From a bacterium (lineage in GTDB: Bacteria > Pseudomonadota > Alphaproteobacteria > Rhizobiales > Aestuariivirgaceae): a stretch of DNA of 48,392 bases. Positions 29,088 to 37,725 of the stretch are shown in pieces. The notes below the pieces were generated by a model, which was not told the origin of the DNA, did not search any database, and was given only the letters and a program-made list of their open reading frames with translations. The stretch lies in assembly GCA_022842165.1 (NCBI GenBank), contig JALHQC010000028.1, positions 1-48,392 on the forward strand. Direction: 5' to 3'. The translations under genes and the position numbers were made by a program. Every line of letters starts with the position of its first letter. Position 1 is the stretch's first letter.

Positions 29088-30380
29088 ATGGCGAATGTGG
29101 CGGTTGTCGGCGCGCAGTGGGGCGACGAGGGCAAGGGCAAGCTGGTCGACTGGCTGTCGGAGCGGGCCGATGTGGTGGTGCGCTTCCAGGGCGGGCACAA
29201 TGCCGGGCATACGCTGGTGATCGACGGCGTCACCTACAAGCTGTCGCTGCTGCCATCGGGCATCGTGCGGCCGGGAAAGCTCTCCGTCATCGGCAATGGC
29301 GTGGTGATCGACCCCTGGGCGCTGGTGGCCGAGATCGAGAAGCTGTCATCCCAAGGCGTGGACGTGAGCCGTGCGAACCTGCGGATCGCGGGAAATGCGA
29401 CGCTGATCCTGCCGTTGCACCGCGAACTCGACCAGATTCGTGAAGCCGCTGCGGGTGCGGGCAAGATCGGCACCACGGGCCGGGGCATTGGGCCGGCGTA
29501 TGAAGACAAGGTGGGGCGCCGCGCCATTCGTGTGAACGATCTCGCCGATCTTTCGACCATCGGGCCGAAGGTGGAGCGGCTGCTGACGCATCACAATGCG
29601 TTGCGCCGTGGGCTGGGGCAGGAAGTGGTAAAGGCAACCGATCTCATTTCGCAACTGGCGGAAGTGGCGCCGAAGGTGCTGGCTTATTCCGATGCGGTGT
29701 GGGCCTTGCTCGACGACATGAAGCGCGAGGGCAAGCGCATCCTGTTCGAAGGCGCGCAGGGCATCCTTCTCGACATCGACCACGGCACGTACCCTTATGT
29801 GACGTCGTCCAACACGGTAGCGGGGCAGGCGGCGGCGGGATCGGGCCTCGGGCCATCCTCCATCGGCTATGTGCTGGGGATCGCCAAGGCCTATACGACG
29901 CGGGTGGGCTCCGGCCCCTTTCCGACGGAGCAGGAAAACGAGGTTGGCGAGTATATCGGCCAGCGCGGCCGTGAGTTCGGCACGGTGACAGGCCGCAAAC
30001 GCCGCTGCGGCTGGTTCGATGCGGTGCTGGTGCGGCAGGCGATCAAGACGTCGGGCATTCATGGCATCGCGCTCACCAAGCTCGATGTTCTCGACGGGCT
30101 GGAAGAGATCAAGGTCGGCGTCGGCTATGAGCTCGACGGCAAGAGGATCGAGCGTTTTCCGGCGGCGGAAGAAGCTCAGAAGCGCGTGGTGCCGATTTAC
30201 GAGAGCTTCGAAGGCTGGAAGGGCACGACGGCGGGTGCGAGAAGCTGGGCGCAGCTTCCGGCGCAGGCGATCAAGTATGTGAAGTATCTCGAAGAGCTGA
30301 TCGAGTGCCCGGTGGCGCTGCTGTCGACTTCGCCGGAACGCGACGACACGATCCTGATGAAGGATCCGTTCGAGGATTGA
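29088..30380 (+). CDS. purA: Adenylosuccinate synthetase PurA
   Basis: A 430-residue GTP-dependent enzyme condensing IMP and aspartate on the way to AMP. The phosphate-binding loop is [11 protein letters not shown] (catalytic Asp13). The segment GGHNAGHT near residue 40 holds the catalytic histidine, and [29 protein letters not shown] and GVGYELDG are all family motifs. It ends [16 protein letters not shown]. The last 28 bases of the gene recur in slightly altered form at 30994-31020, see the repeat entries. Confidence 0.96.
   Translation: MANVAVVGAQWGDEGKGKLVDWLSERADVVVRFQGGHNAGHTLVIDGVTYKLSLLPSGIVRPGKLSVIGNGVVIDPWALVAEIEKLSSQGVDVSRANLRIAGNATLILPLHRELDQIREAAAGAGKIGTTGRGIGPAYEDKVGRRAIRVNDLADLSTIGPKVERLLTHHNALRRGLGQEVVKATDLISQLAEVAPKVLAYSDAVWALLDDMKREGKRILFEGAQGILLDIDHGTYPYVTSSNTVAGQAAAGSGLGPSSIGYVLGIAKAYTTRVGSGPFPTEQENEVGEYIGQRGREFGTVTGRKRRCGWFDAVLVRQAIKTSGIHGIALTKLDVLDGLEEIKVGVGYELDGKRIERFPAAEEAQKRVVPIYESFEGWKGTTAGARSWAQLPAQAIKYVKYLEELIECPVALLSTSPERDDTILMKDPFED
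30351..30378 (+). repeat. Direct repeat copy A at the 3' end of purA
   Basis: These 28 bases cover the last purA codons. The first 17 (atcctgatgaaggatcc) are identical to 30994-31010. The remaining part differs by one substitution and one missing base. It may mark the left edge of an inserted segment. Confidence 0.6.
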
Positions 30381-30463
30381 GATTCCGGTTGAAGGTCCAT
30401 TCTGGCTCGCTAATTTTATGACTTTACGTCAGAATGTGGCTGTCGTGGCCTAAGGAGTTAACG

Positions 30464-30928
30464 TTGGTCAACTGGGTATGGTCTGGTCCAATCAAACCGG
30501 GCATTCGGGGAGCACTTGTTATCGTGCTGCTCATACTTGTTCTAAGGGTAACTCTTGTTCCGGGGCTATTAGTTTATCACGCAGTCACCGGCGGGCATGC
30601 TGATTTGGCGGCATGGTTAAGTGCCGTCCTGGCGCCATCCGAGCCTGGATTCATTACTCTGATCTACAGATTGTTCGTCTTCATCGTGTTGTTGGTCCTT
30701 GATATCTTTCTCCTCGTCCGCTTCCTTCAAATGAAGAAAGGGATTGGCAATATTCTATTCAGGGTCTTGGCCATCCAGACGATGTTCGAGTTGGGCGATG
30801 CCACGATCTTGTCTCTCTTTACATCGGATGAGTTCAAAGTCGCCTCGCATTCAGGACCAATCTTTGGGCTGGCTGTGATGCAATATCTCTGCGTCTCGCC
30901 GCGCGCCAAGGCCACCTTCACGCGGTGA
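30464..30928 (+). CDS. Hypothetical membrane protein of the purA-downstream islet
   Basis: A protein of about 154 residues with three or four hydrophobic segments, roughly residues 13-35, 55-90 and 120-140. I recognise no family. The A/T content is visibly higher than in the flanking purA and ppk2 genes, and codon use is less biased, which suggests acquisition. The TTG at 30464 is favoured as the start because taaggag (30451-30457) lies 6 bases upstream; an ATG at 30434 in the same frame has no such site. It lies between the two near-copies of the purA 3' end. Confidence 0.6.
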   Translation: MVNWVWSGPIKPGIRGALVIVLLILVLRVTLVPGLLVYHAVTGGHADLAAWLSAVLAPSEPGFITLIYRLFVFIVLLVLDIFLLVRFLQMKKGIGNILFRVLAIQTMFELGDATILSLFTSDEFKVASHSGPIFGLAVMQYLCVSPRAKATFTR

Positions 30929-30993
30929 GAGTTTGCAGATCCGCGCACACCGGATTTGGCGCTCTCATTGTATGTACTGCGCGCGGTTGCTCA

Positions 30994-31020
30994 ATCCTGA
31001 TGAAGGATCCCTTCAGGATT
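30994..31020 (+). repeat. Direct repeat copy B: near-copy of the purA 3' end
   Basis: These 27 bases match the purA 3' end (30351-30378), with 17 identical bases then one substitution and one single-base gap. The sequence is also nearly palindromic (aatcctga...tcaggatt). It lies just after the RES toxin gene in that gene's direction of transcription. It may be the displaced original purA end or the right edge of the inserted segment. Confidence 0.55.
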
Positions 31021-31030
31021 AAAAATTTCG

Positions 31031-31480
31031 TCAACGTCGGATGTAGCGGTTGTCCAGGGGCACTCGTTCTGCCTTCACGATCTTCGCCGATGGTGCTTCT
31101 ACGTGCGAGGGGTTGAAAAGAACATTCCACGTATCCGGCAGGATGACCGATGGCACACGGAGCAACAGGTGTGAAGCAGAGGAGAGCCAGGCATCGCCGA
31201 TTGCCCGGGTGATGCTCAAGTCTGTTCGCCAATGAGACGGCAAGCCGCCGGCCGCAATTTCTTTGACCGCAATACGATCTTCCGTTTCTATTGTCAGGAA
31301 CTGGAAGCTGTCGGGCAGCAAATCCCAGTCGAGATGTACGAGATGCTCGACCAGTGCCCCTGCCGGGTGCTCGGCGCAGTAGACAATCGGGGCCCCTGCC
31401 GTGTGCCATCTTGCTGAAAATCGGCGACCACCTTCGCCGACAAGATCAGCATGGTCGGAAATCCGCCAGAGTCTCGTCAA
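31031..31480 (-). CDS. RES domain toxin of a type II toxin-antitoxin pair
   Basis: A 149-residue RES-fold protein. The three residues that name the family can be placed: the arginine in GGRRFSARWH (residues about 17-26), the glutamate in EHPAGALVEHLVH (about 37-49) and the serine in LFNPSHVEA (about 123-131). Characterised RES toxins degrade NAD+ and arrest growth, and are held inactive by an Xre-like partner. The start is a TTG at 31480 giving MTRLWRISDHADL, which matches the usual family N-terminus. It lies 9 bases after the antitoxin stop on the same strand, so the pair is one operon. All key residues are present. Confidence 0.88.
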   Translation of the reverse strand: MTRLWRISDHADLVGEGGRRFSARWHTAGAPIVYCAEHPAGALVEHLVHLDWDLLPDSFQFLTIETEDRIAVKEIAAGGLPSHWRTDLSITRAIGDAWLSSASHLLLRVPSVILPDTWNVLFNPSHVEAPSAKIVKAERVPLDNRYIRR

Positions 31481-31489
31481 CGCGGGCGC

Positions 31490-31993
31490 CTAGATGAACA
31501 TGCCGTGTTCGATCTGGCCCAGAAGTTCCTCCACAATCCGGCTGCCGGTTTCCGTCGCAAGGAGTTCGATAGGCGCTTTTCCAGCCAGTGCCCGGTTTTC
31601 CACGCGGAGCCATCGTGCTGCCTTTTCCGAATTGCCGAAGGTGCGGTCTGCCTCAATCGCGATGCGCGCGAGTCTTACTGCCTTGTCGGTTTCATCGGCT
31701 GTCAGCGGCACGTCGTTGGCATTCCGCCTCGCCAGTGTCCGCTTTGGTACGACCAGTTCCTCAATTTCCTTTCTGCTGAAAAACCGCCTGAAGATGTCAA
31801 AGTCATTGGGATGAAGGTGCAGGGTTTTTCCTTCCAGAACCGAACGTTTTGCATCCTGCAAAAGCGCCCCGAAGCTCTCGGCTGCAAGAAGCCCATCAGA
31901 ACTGGGCGCCGTGGCGGTGTCATGGCTGATCATTGCCTCATGAACCGCTTCCTTGCGCCTCGCAGGCTGTTTCTTGAGTGATGCAGTGGACAT
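31490..31993 (-). CDS. Xre/MbcA/ParS-type antitoxin (DUF2384) of the RES pair
   Basis: A 167-residue protein encoded directly upstream of the RES toxin. The C-terminal part (about residues 105-167) is the toxin-binding MbcA/ParS/Xre domain, with ARIAIEADRTFGNSEKAARWL and NRALAGKAPIELLATETG. The middle region (about 60-100) would hold the Xre-type DNA-binding helices, which usually repress the operon. The N-terminus is basic and disordered-looking. The gene order, antitoxin then toxin, is standard for RES-Xre modules. Confidence 0.86.
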   Translation of the reverse strand: MSTASLKKQPARRKEAVHEAMISHDTATAPSSDGLLAAESFGALLQDAKRSVLEGKTLHLHPNDFDIFRRFFSRKEIEELVVPKRTLARRNANDVPLTADETDKAVRLARIAIEADRTFGNSEKAARWLRVENRALAGKAPIELLATETGSRIVEELLGQIEHGMFI

Positions 31994-32058
31994 CGAGAAC
32001 TCTTTTCTGTGCCAATTGCCCTAATATTCGTGCAATATGGCATCAAGAGCCTGCATGT

Positions 32059-33054
32059 TCAAGTCCTGCGTGACGTACCACTCTGCTTCCTGCCGCCATT
32101 CCCCGGCCGCAGCGTCTTGCCGAGGATGTGTTCGTCGCGGCCGATCACATGGGCGGTGGAGCCGCAGATCAGCGGGTCCGGCCCCGTCACCAGCTTGCGG
32201 TTCTTGTTGGGGTAGGGGAGCGATGACAGGAAATGCTGCATGCAGTTGAGGCGGGCGCGCTTCTTGTCATCGGACTTGATGATGGTCCAGGGCGCGTCCG
32301 CGGTGTCGGTGTAGAAGAACATCGCCTCCTTGGCCTCGGTATAGTCGTCCCACTTGTCCAGCGACGCCTTGTCGATGGGCGACAGCTTCCACTGTTTCAG
32401 CGGATCGTTCGAGCGGGCGTTGAAGCGGCGGAGTTGTTCCTCGCGGGTGACCGAGAACCAGAACTTGTAGAGCCTGATACCGGAGCGCACGAACATGCGT
32501 TCGAGATCGGGACATTGGCGCATGAACTCGAGATAGTCGTTGGGCGAGCAGAAGCCCATGACGCGCTCAACACCGGCGCGATTGTACCAGGAGCGGTCGA
32601 AGAACACGATCTCGCCGGCGGCGGGAAGGTTCTCGATATAGCGCTGGAAATACCATTGGCCGCGCTCGCGGTCGTTGGGCTTTTCGAGCGCCACCACGCG
32701 GGCGCCACGGGGGTTCAGATGCTCCATGAAGCGCTTGATGGTGCCGCCCTTGCCGGCTGCATCGCGGCCCTCGAAGATGACGATGATGCGCTCGCCGGTT
32801 TCCTTGACCCAGTTCTGGACCTTCAGAAGCTCGACCTGGAGCTGGGCCATCTGTTCTTCATAGGCCTTGGTGCCGAGGCGGGTCTTGTAGGGGAACTCGC
32901 CCGATTCGAAGGCATGGCGGATGGCTTCCGGGTTCTGGCGGAGCTGGCTGGGCGTCGGCCGGGGTGGCGGGGAGGGCTCGCCTTCGACTTTCGTTACTTC
33001 CGGGATTGGCGCCGCCGCCGGTTCAAGCTGGGCTGATGTGGTGACGTCAGACAT
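32059..33054 (-). CDS. ppk2: Polyphosphate kinase 2 family protein
   Basis: A 331-residue kinase transferring phosphate between polyphosphate and nucleotides. Walker A is EGRDAAGKGG (residues 95-104), followed by the family segment LNPRGARVVALEKPNDRERGQWYFQRY and the Walker B-type FFDRSWYNRAGVERVMGFC. Direction and nucleotide preference (ADP or GDP) cannot be read from this. The start at 33054 follows ggggaaa and avoids a 24-residue upstream addition. The last residues after GKTLRP (GNGGRKQSGTSRRT) look like an unusual tail and may reflect a changed 3' end next to the accessory islet. Confidence 0.92.
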   Translation of the reverse strand: MSDVTTSAQLEPAAAPIPEVTKVEGEPSPPPRPTPSQLRQNPEAIRHAFESGEFPYKTRLGTKAYEEQMAQLQVELLKVQNWVKETGERIIVIFEGRDAAGKGGTIKRFMEHLNPRGARVVALEKPNDRERGQWYFQRYIENLPAAGEIVFFDRSWYNRAGVERVMGFCSPNDYLEFMRQCPDLERMFVRSGIRLYKFWFSVTREEQLRRFNARSNDPLKQWKLSPIDKASLDKWDDYTEAKEAMFFYTDTADAPWTIIKSDDKKRARLNCMQHFLSSLPYPNKNRKLVTGPDPLICGSTAHVIGRDEHILGKTLRPGNGGRKQSGTSRRT

Positions 33055-33135
33055 TGGTGATTTCCCCGTGAGTGGCAAATCGCAAAAGTGAACGCTTCGC
33101 GGGGGCTTGCCATTGACCTCGATCAAACGGCGAAA

Positions 33136-33882
33136 TCAGAAGTCGCGGCGTTCGACAAAGAAACCGTAGAGCGACGTGAAGATCGACGCGTTGAAAACCG
33201 TATAGAAAAGCTGGATGACGGCCCCTGCGACGACGCCGATCACCTGCGCCGCGACGGGGCTGATGGTGGCGGCGAAACTGGTGATCATGATCACCAGCAG
33301 GACGATGCCGAAGAAGATGGCAGCGGACAACAGGAAGACGCCGAGAACCTGCCAGAAATTTCCTTCGCGCGCCTTCCACGCGTCGCGGAAGGTGAAGTCC
33401 TGGCGGCCGAGCGCCACCGCCGGAAGCTTGATCGACAGGCTCGTTACCACGCCGCCGAACAGCACCACGAAAGGCACGGCAAGAACCGACCCCAGCGGAG
33501 GGCTGACTGCGACCGCGACGACAAGAACCAGGGCGGGCGCCAGCACCATGAGCATGATGAGGAGCGTATTGCCGGCATAGCGGAAAACATGGGCATCGAG
33601 CCTCGCCAGCGGGCCGGTTTCATCGCGCAGGATGAAGCGGTGCCAGCTCACCGCCATCGAACAGACGGCGATGATGGTGACCAGACCTGACACGAATTGC
33701 GCCACCACGGGGAGCGACAGTTCCGCGCGCTGCGGGTCGGGTGGGCCGATATAGATTTCGGCCAGTCCCAGAACAAAGAGAACCGGAATCCAGACCATGC
33801 CGATCCGCACAGCCATGTGCCGGAAGGTGTAGACCGAATTCAGGGCGTGGGCGATGGCTTTGAGTGGTGAAAGTTTCCGCAT
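33136..33882 (-). CDS. Multi-spanning hypothetical membrane protein (248 aa)
   Basis: A 248-residue protein with about six hydrophobic segments, roughly residues 25-45, 62-80, 105-125, 130-150, 185-210 and 215-235. The layout (pairs of helices with a short amphipathic DAWKAREGNFWQ segment) recalls the membrane domains of GlpQ/DUF-type proteins, but I cannot name it. The start MRKLSPLKAIAHAL precedes a basic segment. It lies on the same strand between the EAL protein gene and ppk2 (81 bases upstream of ppk2). Function unknown. Confidence 0.72.
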   Translation of the reverse strand: MRKLSPLKAIAHALNSVYTFRHMAVRIGMVWIPVLFVLGLAEIYIGPPDPQRAELSLPVVAQFVSGLVTIIAVCSMAVSWHRFILRDETGPLARLDAHVFRYAGNTLLIMLMVLAPALVLVVAVAVSPPLGSVLAVPFVVLFGGVVTSLSIKLPAVALGRQDFTFRDAWKAREGNFWQVLGVFLLSAAIFFGIVLLVIMITSFAATISPVAAQVIGVVAGAVIQLFYTVFNASIFTSLYGFFVERRDF

Positions 33883-33953
33883 GATATCCGCTGCAGGTGC
33901 GGGCGGAAACTAGACGCCGCGGGCGGGAAAGAAAAGCTGTAAATCGGCAGCGT

Positions 33954-35945
33954 TCACGCCGCGGTCTTGCCGGCGCCTGCTTCACGCGCACGGCGGTTGA
34001 GGCCATTGGCGAAATTCCGCAGGATGATGGCGGCCAGGTCGCTGACGCGGGCCGGCCGGTCCAGCAGGTAGCCTTGCGCCAGGTCGCAGCCAAGGTCGCG
34101 CAGCGTCGACAGCTGCTTCGGATTTTCGATGCCTTCCGCCGTGACGGTGAGCCCCAGGCCGTGGCCGAGCTTGACGATCGAGCGCAGGATGCCCTTGGCG
34201 CTGGCCGACTCGTCCAGCGCCTGCACGAAGCTGCGGTCGATCTTGAGTTTCGAGAAGGGGAATTTCCAGAGATAGCCGAGGCTGGAATAGCCGGTGCCGA
34301 AATCGTCGAGCGCCACGGCGACGCCCATGTCGCGCAGCACGCGAAGCTGGCTCATTACCAGCTCGCTGTCGTTCATCAGCGTACCCTCGGTGATTTCCAC
34401 TTCGAGGCGGTAGCTGGGATAGTGGTTGTTCGTCAGCGCGCGGCGGACATCGTGGATCAGCGTGCCGGACATGAATTGCGAGGGTGAGAGGTTGACGGCC
34501 ACCATGAGGTGCGCGGGCCACAGCGCCGCCACGCGGCAGGCCTCGTCGAGCGCCCATGCGCCGATCTGGTTGATGAGGCCGATCTGCTCGGCGATCGGAA
34601 TGAATTCGGCGGGCGATACATGGCCAAGTTCGGCGTCATGAAGGCGGATCAGCGCTTCGAAGCCGTTCAGTTCGCCGGTGCGGATGTTGTAGACGGGCTG
34701 GAAGTCGAGCCGGAAGAGCTTCTGTTCGGTCGCCACCGCCACGGCGCGCGAAATGGCCAGGCGGCGCTTGGCTTCCTGCGCCAGATCGGGATTGTAGAAA
34801 CCGTAGCCCGGCGTTCCCTGGTCGCGGGCCGAGATCAGCGCCATTTCCGCATTGCGCAGAAGATCGGGCGCGGACTTGACTTCAGGCGAGGTGAGGGCGA
34901 TCCCGGAGTGGCAATGGCACGACAACCTCATGCCGTCGTATTCGACCTCGGCGCCGAGCGCCAGTGTGATGTCCTTGGCGAGGCTCAGCACCGTCATCGG
35001 ATCGCGGATTTCGGCCAGGAAGACGAGGAAGGCGCCGCGGCCCGCGGTGGCGATATCGGCCTTGCCGGCAATGATCGCCGACAGGCGTTCGGAGGCGCGG
35101 TGGATGACCGCTTCTTCCGCACCCTGGCCGTGGCCGCGTGCGATCATGGCGGAATCCGTCAGTTCACAGAGTATCATGGCCGCTGGCAGGCCGGAGGGTT
35201 GACCGCCGTCGAGACCGGCGCCGGCCAATTCGAGAAGGGCGGCCTTGGTCATGAAACCGGTGAACTGGTCGCGCTTGGCGTAGTCGACCAGCGTCTTCTC
35301 GAGGATCGCCTTGTTGCGGGCGCGGTACCAGAAACCGAAAACCGGGCCAGCGATGAGCAGGAGGCAGACGGCCAGCGTCGCGGAGCCGGTGATTGATGTC
35401 AGAAGCTTCTGGCGTTCGGTCTGGTCGAAGGTTACCAGCAGCCAGCCGACATTCTGCGGGCCCGACCTGATCGGCACCAGGGACGAGGCGAAATAGCCGG
35501 GCCGGCTTGCGCTGGCGGCCCCATGCAGGAGGGTGGCGCTTTGGCGCGCAGCAAGCGCCGCGGCAAAGCGCGGATCCATTGCTGATATGTGGAGCCTGAC
35601 CGGACTGGCGACAGGTTCATCGCGCGACTGGAGCTTCAGGAAGCCTTCGGTGTCATAAACGCGGAACGAGACGAGATAACCGCCGGACCGCATAGCCTTC
35701 AGGTAATCGCGCGCCGCCAAACTGGGCACGACGCCCGCGGCGATAGGCCCGAGTTCCTTGAAGTTCGACGAAAAATAGCTGGACCAGCGCCTGGCATCGA
35801 TGCGGGCCTCGGCTTCGAGCAGCCGCTGCGTGGCCTGGTGCATGAACAGGTATCCGAGCGTTCCGACGATCAGGCACAGCAGCGCCAGGCCCAGGACAGG
35901 CAAAGACCTTGGCCCCAATTTGCCGCTGATATAGCCTAGTCCCAT
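33954..35945 (-). CDS. EAL domain protein with degenerate GGDEF domain, membrane-anchored
   Basis: A 663-residue predicted cyclic-di-GMP phosphodiesterase. Two membrane segments (about residues 15-38 and 195-215) flank a periplasmic sensor-like region. The GGDEF position reads GRGAF, so diguanylate cyclase activity is unlikely. The EAL domain is complete: EALIRLHD (EAL at 430-432), NLSPSQF, EVEITEGTL, DDFGTGYSSLGYL and the later glutamate in AEGIENPKQL. The ATG at 35945 follows aggg at 8 bases. A GTG at 35966 in the same frame is a possible alternative. Confidence 0.88.
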   Translation of the reverse strand: MGLGYISGKLGPRSLPVLGLALLCLIVGTLGYLFMHQATQRLLEAEARIDARRWSSYFSSNFKELGPIAAGVVPSLAARDYLKAMRSGGYLVSFRVYDTEGFLKLQSRDEPVASPVRLHISAMDPRFAAALAARQSATLLHGAASASRPGYFASSLVPIRSGPQNVGWLLVTFDQTERQKLLTSITGSATLAVCLLLIAGPVFGFWYRARNKAILEKTLVDYAKRDQFTGFMTKAALLELAGAGLDGGQPSGLPAAMILCELTDSAMIARGHGQGAEEAVIHRASERLSAIIAGKADIATAGRGAFLVFLAEIRDPMTVLSLAKDITLALGAEVEYDGMRLSCHCHSGIALTSPEVKSAPDLLRNAEMALISARDQGTPGYGFYNPDLAQEAKRRLAISRAVAVATEQKLFRLDFQPVYNIRTGELNGFEALIRLHDAELGHVSPAEFIPIAEQIGLINQIGAWALDEACRVAALWPAHLMVAVNLSPSQFMSGTLIHDVRRALTNNHYPSYRLEVEITEGTLMNDSELVMSQLRVLRDMGVAVALDDFGTGYSSLGYLWKFPFSKLKIDRSFVQALDESASAKGILRSIVKLGHGLGLTVTAEGIENPKQLSTLRDLGCDLAQGYLLDRPARVSDLAAIILRNFANGLNRRAREAGAGKTAA

Positions 35946-36078
35946 CGGTATTGCCCTGAAACCCACAAAATCCCCACGTAAACCCTAACGCCCAGACTGA
36001 GAAATAATAGTAAATGAGGCTGGCGCGGGGATGAATGCGCGCCGGCATCGTTTGCAATGGTTTATGGAGTCTTTTCGA

Positions 36079-36663
36079 ATGCGGCTCAGAGTTGAAATAC
36101 GCCGGTTTCTGCTCGGTTTTGCAATCCTGCTCGCGGCATGCCTGCAGGCCGCGCCGGTCATTGCCGGCCCTTATCGTGACTTTGCGGAAAGGCTTAACGA
36201 AAGTCCTCCAAATGGCACAGCTTTCAGGCCCGATCTGGAAGACCTGCTCGCCGATCTCGCCAATTCCTACCGGGCGGAGGAGGACAAGGAGCTGCTGACA
36301 CCCGATCCGATGCTCCGCGAGCTGGCGCGCGCCCATGCCGCCGACATGATGATCAATGATTTCGTGGGCCACAAGGCGAGCACGGGACATGATTTTTCAT
36401 CCCGGGTGAGCGCCTTCGTGGGCGACGCGTCGCGCTTTCCTTCGATTGGAGAAAACGCCGCGCGCGATACGCAGAAGACGCCGGTCGACGCCAAGAAGGC
36501 GCGGGCCCTCTTTGCCCAGTGGATCAAGAGCCGCTCGCACCGCAAGAATCTCGTCAACCGCAGCTTTCGGTTCGTGTCGACGGGCGTCATCCAGCGTGGC
36601 AATTCGATCTGGGCGGTGCAGGTGTTCTTTGCCACGCCGCGCGAAAAGGGCCTGTTTCAATAG
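36079..36663 (+). CDS. CAP domain (SCP-like) exported protein
   Basis: A protein of about 194 residues. The signal peptide has a possible lipobox (LLAAC), so it may be a lipoprotein, or be cleaved later at VIAG. The CAP domain begins near residue 50 and contains LANSYRAEEDKELLTPDP, the helix ARAHAADMM with a conserved histidine, GHKASTGHDFSSR and SIGENAA, ending with RNLVNRSFRFVSTGV-type core strands. Bacterial CAP proteins are secreted or envelope proteins of mostly unknown function. The start at 36079 follows ggag with 9 bases spacing; ATGs at 36031 and 36064 are in frame upstream. It is convergent with rpoH. Confidence 0.85.
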   Translation: MRLRVEIRRFLLGFAILLAACLQAAPVIAGPYRDFAERLNESPPNGTAFRPDLEDLLADLANSYRAEEDKELLTPDPMLRELARAHAADMMINDFVGHKASTGHDFSSRVSAFVGDASRFPSIGENAARDTQKTPVDAKKARALFAQWIKSRSHRKNLVNRSFRFVSTGVIQRGNSIWAVQVFFATPREKGLFQ

Positions 36664-36673
36664 CCCGAACGAA

Positions 36674-36706
36674 AACGGGCGGAAGAGGGTGTCTCTCCCG
36701 CCCGTT
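36674..36706 (-). terminator. Hairpin terminator between the CAP gene and rpoH
   Basis: A perfect 9-bp inverted repeat, aacgggcgg (36674-36682) and ccgcccgtt (36698-36706), lies between the two convergent stops at 36663 and 36731. Reading toward lower coordinates the 3' arm is followed by a short T-stretch (CCCGTTTTC), so it best serves rpoH but could act on both strands. Confidence 0.65.
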
Positions 36707-36730
36707 GGGTGGTCTTGTAAGGTTTAAGGA

Positions 36731-37645
36731 TCAGCCGGCCGCACCCTGCGCGGCTGGAAGCGTCTTTGGCGCCATCAGGCGCTGGGAGGCGTTCTTTACC
36801 GCCTTCTGCACCTTTTCGAAGGCGCGGACCTCGATCTGGCGGATACGCTCGCGCGAGACGCCGAATTCCTGGCTCAGATGCTCCAGCGTCGCCGGATCGT
36901 CCTGAAGCCTGCGGGCTTCGAAGACGCGGCGTTCACGGTCCGTCAGCTTGCCCATCGCATCGACCAGAAGGCCGTGGCGCATGGAGCTTTCCTCCGACTG
37001 GGCCAGGATTTCCTCCTGATTGTCGGATTCATCGACCAGCCAGTCCTGCCACTCGCCTTCGCTGTCGTCGCGCATGTGGGCATTGAGCGAGGTATCGCCG
37101 CCCAAGCGCCGGTTCATCGAGACGACGTCTTCCTCGGTCACGCCGAGCTTCGTGGCGATGAGCTTTACCTGGTCGGGGCGGAGGTCGCCCTCTTCCAGAG
37201 CCTCGATCTGGCTCTTCACTTTGCGCAGGTTGAAGAACAGCTTCTTCTGGTTCGCCGTGGTGCCCATCTTCACCAGCGACCACGAGCGTAACACGAACTC
37301 TTGAATCGACGCCTTGATCCACCACATGGCGTAGGTGGCAAGGCGGAAACCCTTGTCCGGCTCAAATTTCTTCACGGCCTGCATGAGGCCGACATTGCCT
37401 TCGGAGATGACTTCTCCGATGGGAAGACCATAGCCGCGATAGCCCATGGCGATCTTCGCCACGAGGCGAAGATGGCTGGTGATCATTTTTTGAGCCGCCT
37501 TGGCATCGCCATGCTCTTTCCAGCGCTTGGCGAGCATGAATTCTTCCTCCGGCTGCAGCATCGGAAACTGCCGGATGTCCTGAAGATAACGCTGCAGTCC
37601 GGCTTCGCCGGAGGCAATTGCGGGGAGTGATGCTGTCTTGGCCAT
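36731..37645 (-). CDS. rpoH: RNA polymerase heat-shock sigma factor RpoH (sigma-32)
   Basis: A 304-residue sigma factor. Region 2 includes FEPDKGFRLATYAMWWIKAS and the RpoH box NQKKLFFNLRK is at about residues 132-142, the segment that distinguishes sigma-32 from other sigma factors. Region 4 carries TDRERRVFEARRL and the helix-turn-helix EFGVSRERIRQIEVRA. It directs transcription of heat-shock genes and is usually limited by FtsH, also encoded in this window. It lies 80 bases downstream of rluD on the same strand, with a palindrome in between. Confidence 0.96.
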   Translation of the reverse strand: MAKTASLPAIASGEAGLQRYLQDIRQFPMLQPEEEFMLAKRWKEHGDAKAAQKMITSHLRLVAKIAMGYRGYGLPIGEVISEGNVGLMQAVKKFEPDKGFRLATYAMWWIKASIQEFVLRSWSLVKMGTTANQKKLFFNLRKVKSQIEALEEGDLRPDQVKLIATKLGVTEEDVVSMNRRLGGDTSLNAHMRDDSEGEWQDWLVDESDNQEEILAQSEESSMRHGLLVDAMGKLTDRERRVFEARRLQDDPATLEHLSQEFGVSRERIRQIEVRAFEKVQKAVKNASQRLMAPKTLPAAQGAAG

Positions 37646-37680
37646 TTGCGAGCCTTTCCTGTACTGGAACCAACATATAA

Positions 37681-37695
37681 TTGCGAATTACGCAA
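37681..37695. promoter_or_regulatory. 15-bp palindrome upstream of rpoH
   Basis: TTGCG-AATTA-CGCAA is a perfect dyad with 5-bp arms, 36 bases upstream of the rpoH start in an A/T-rich 80-base gap. It could be an operator, or part of the promoter region. No regulator is identified. Confidence 0.4.
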
Positions 37696-37725
37696 AAAAT
37701 AAGACACCGGACTGGTTACAGATAA

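Noticed and set aside
30994-31023. Reading the near-palindromic copy B as a terminator
   Set aside because: It is followed by A residues on the plus strand and has no T-run after the stem on the minus strand. The match to the purA end is the more informative feature.
34509-35396. A 295-codon plus-strand frame opposite the EAL gene
   Set aside because: Glycine- and arginine-rich shadow of a well-supported gene.
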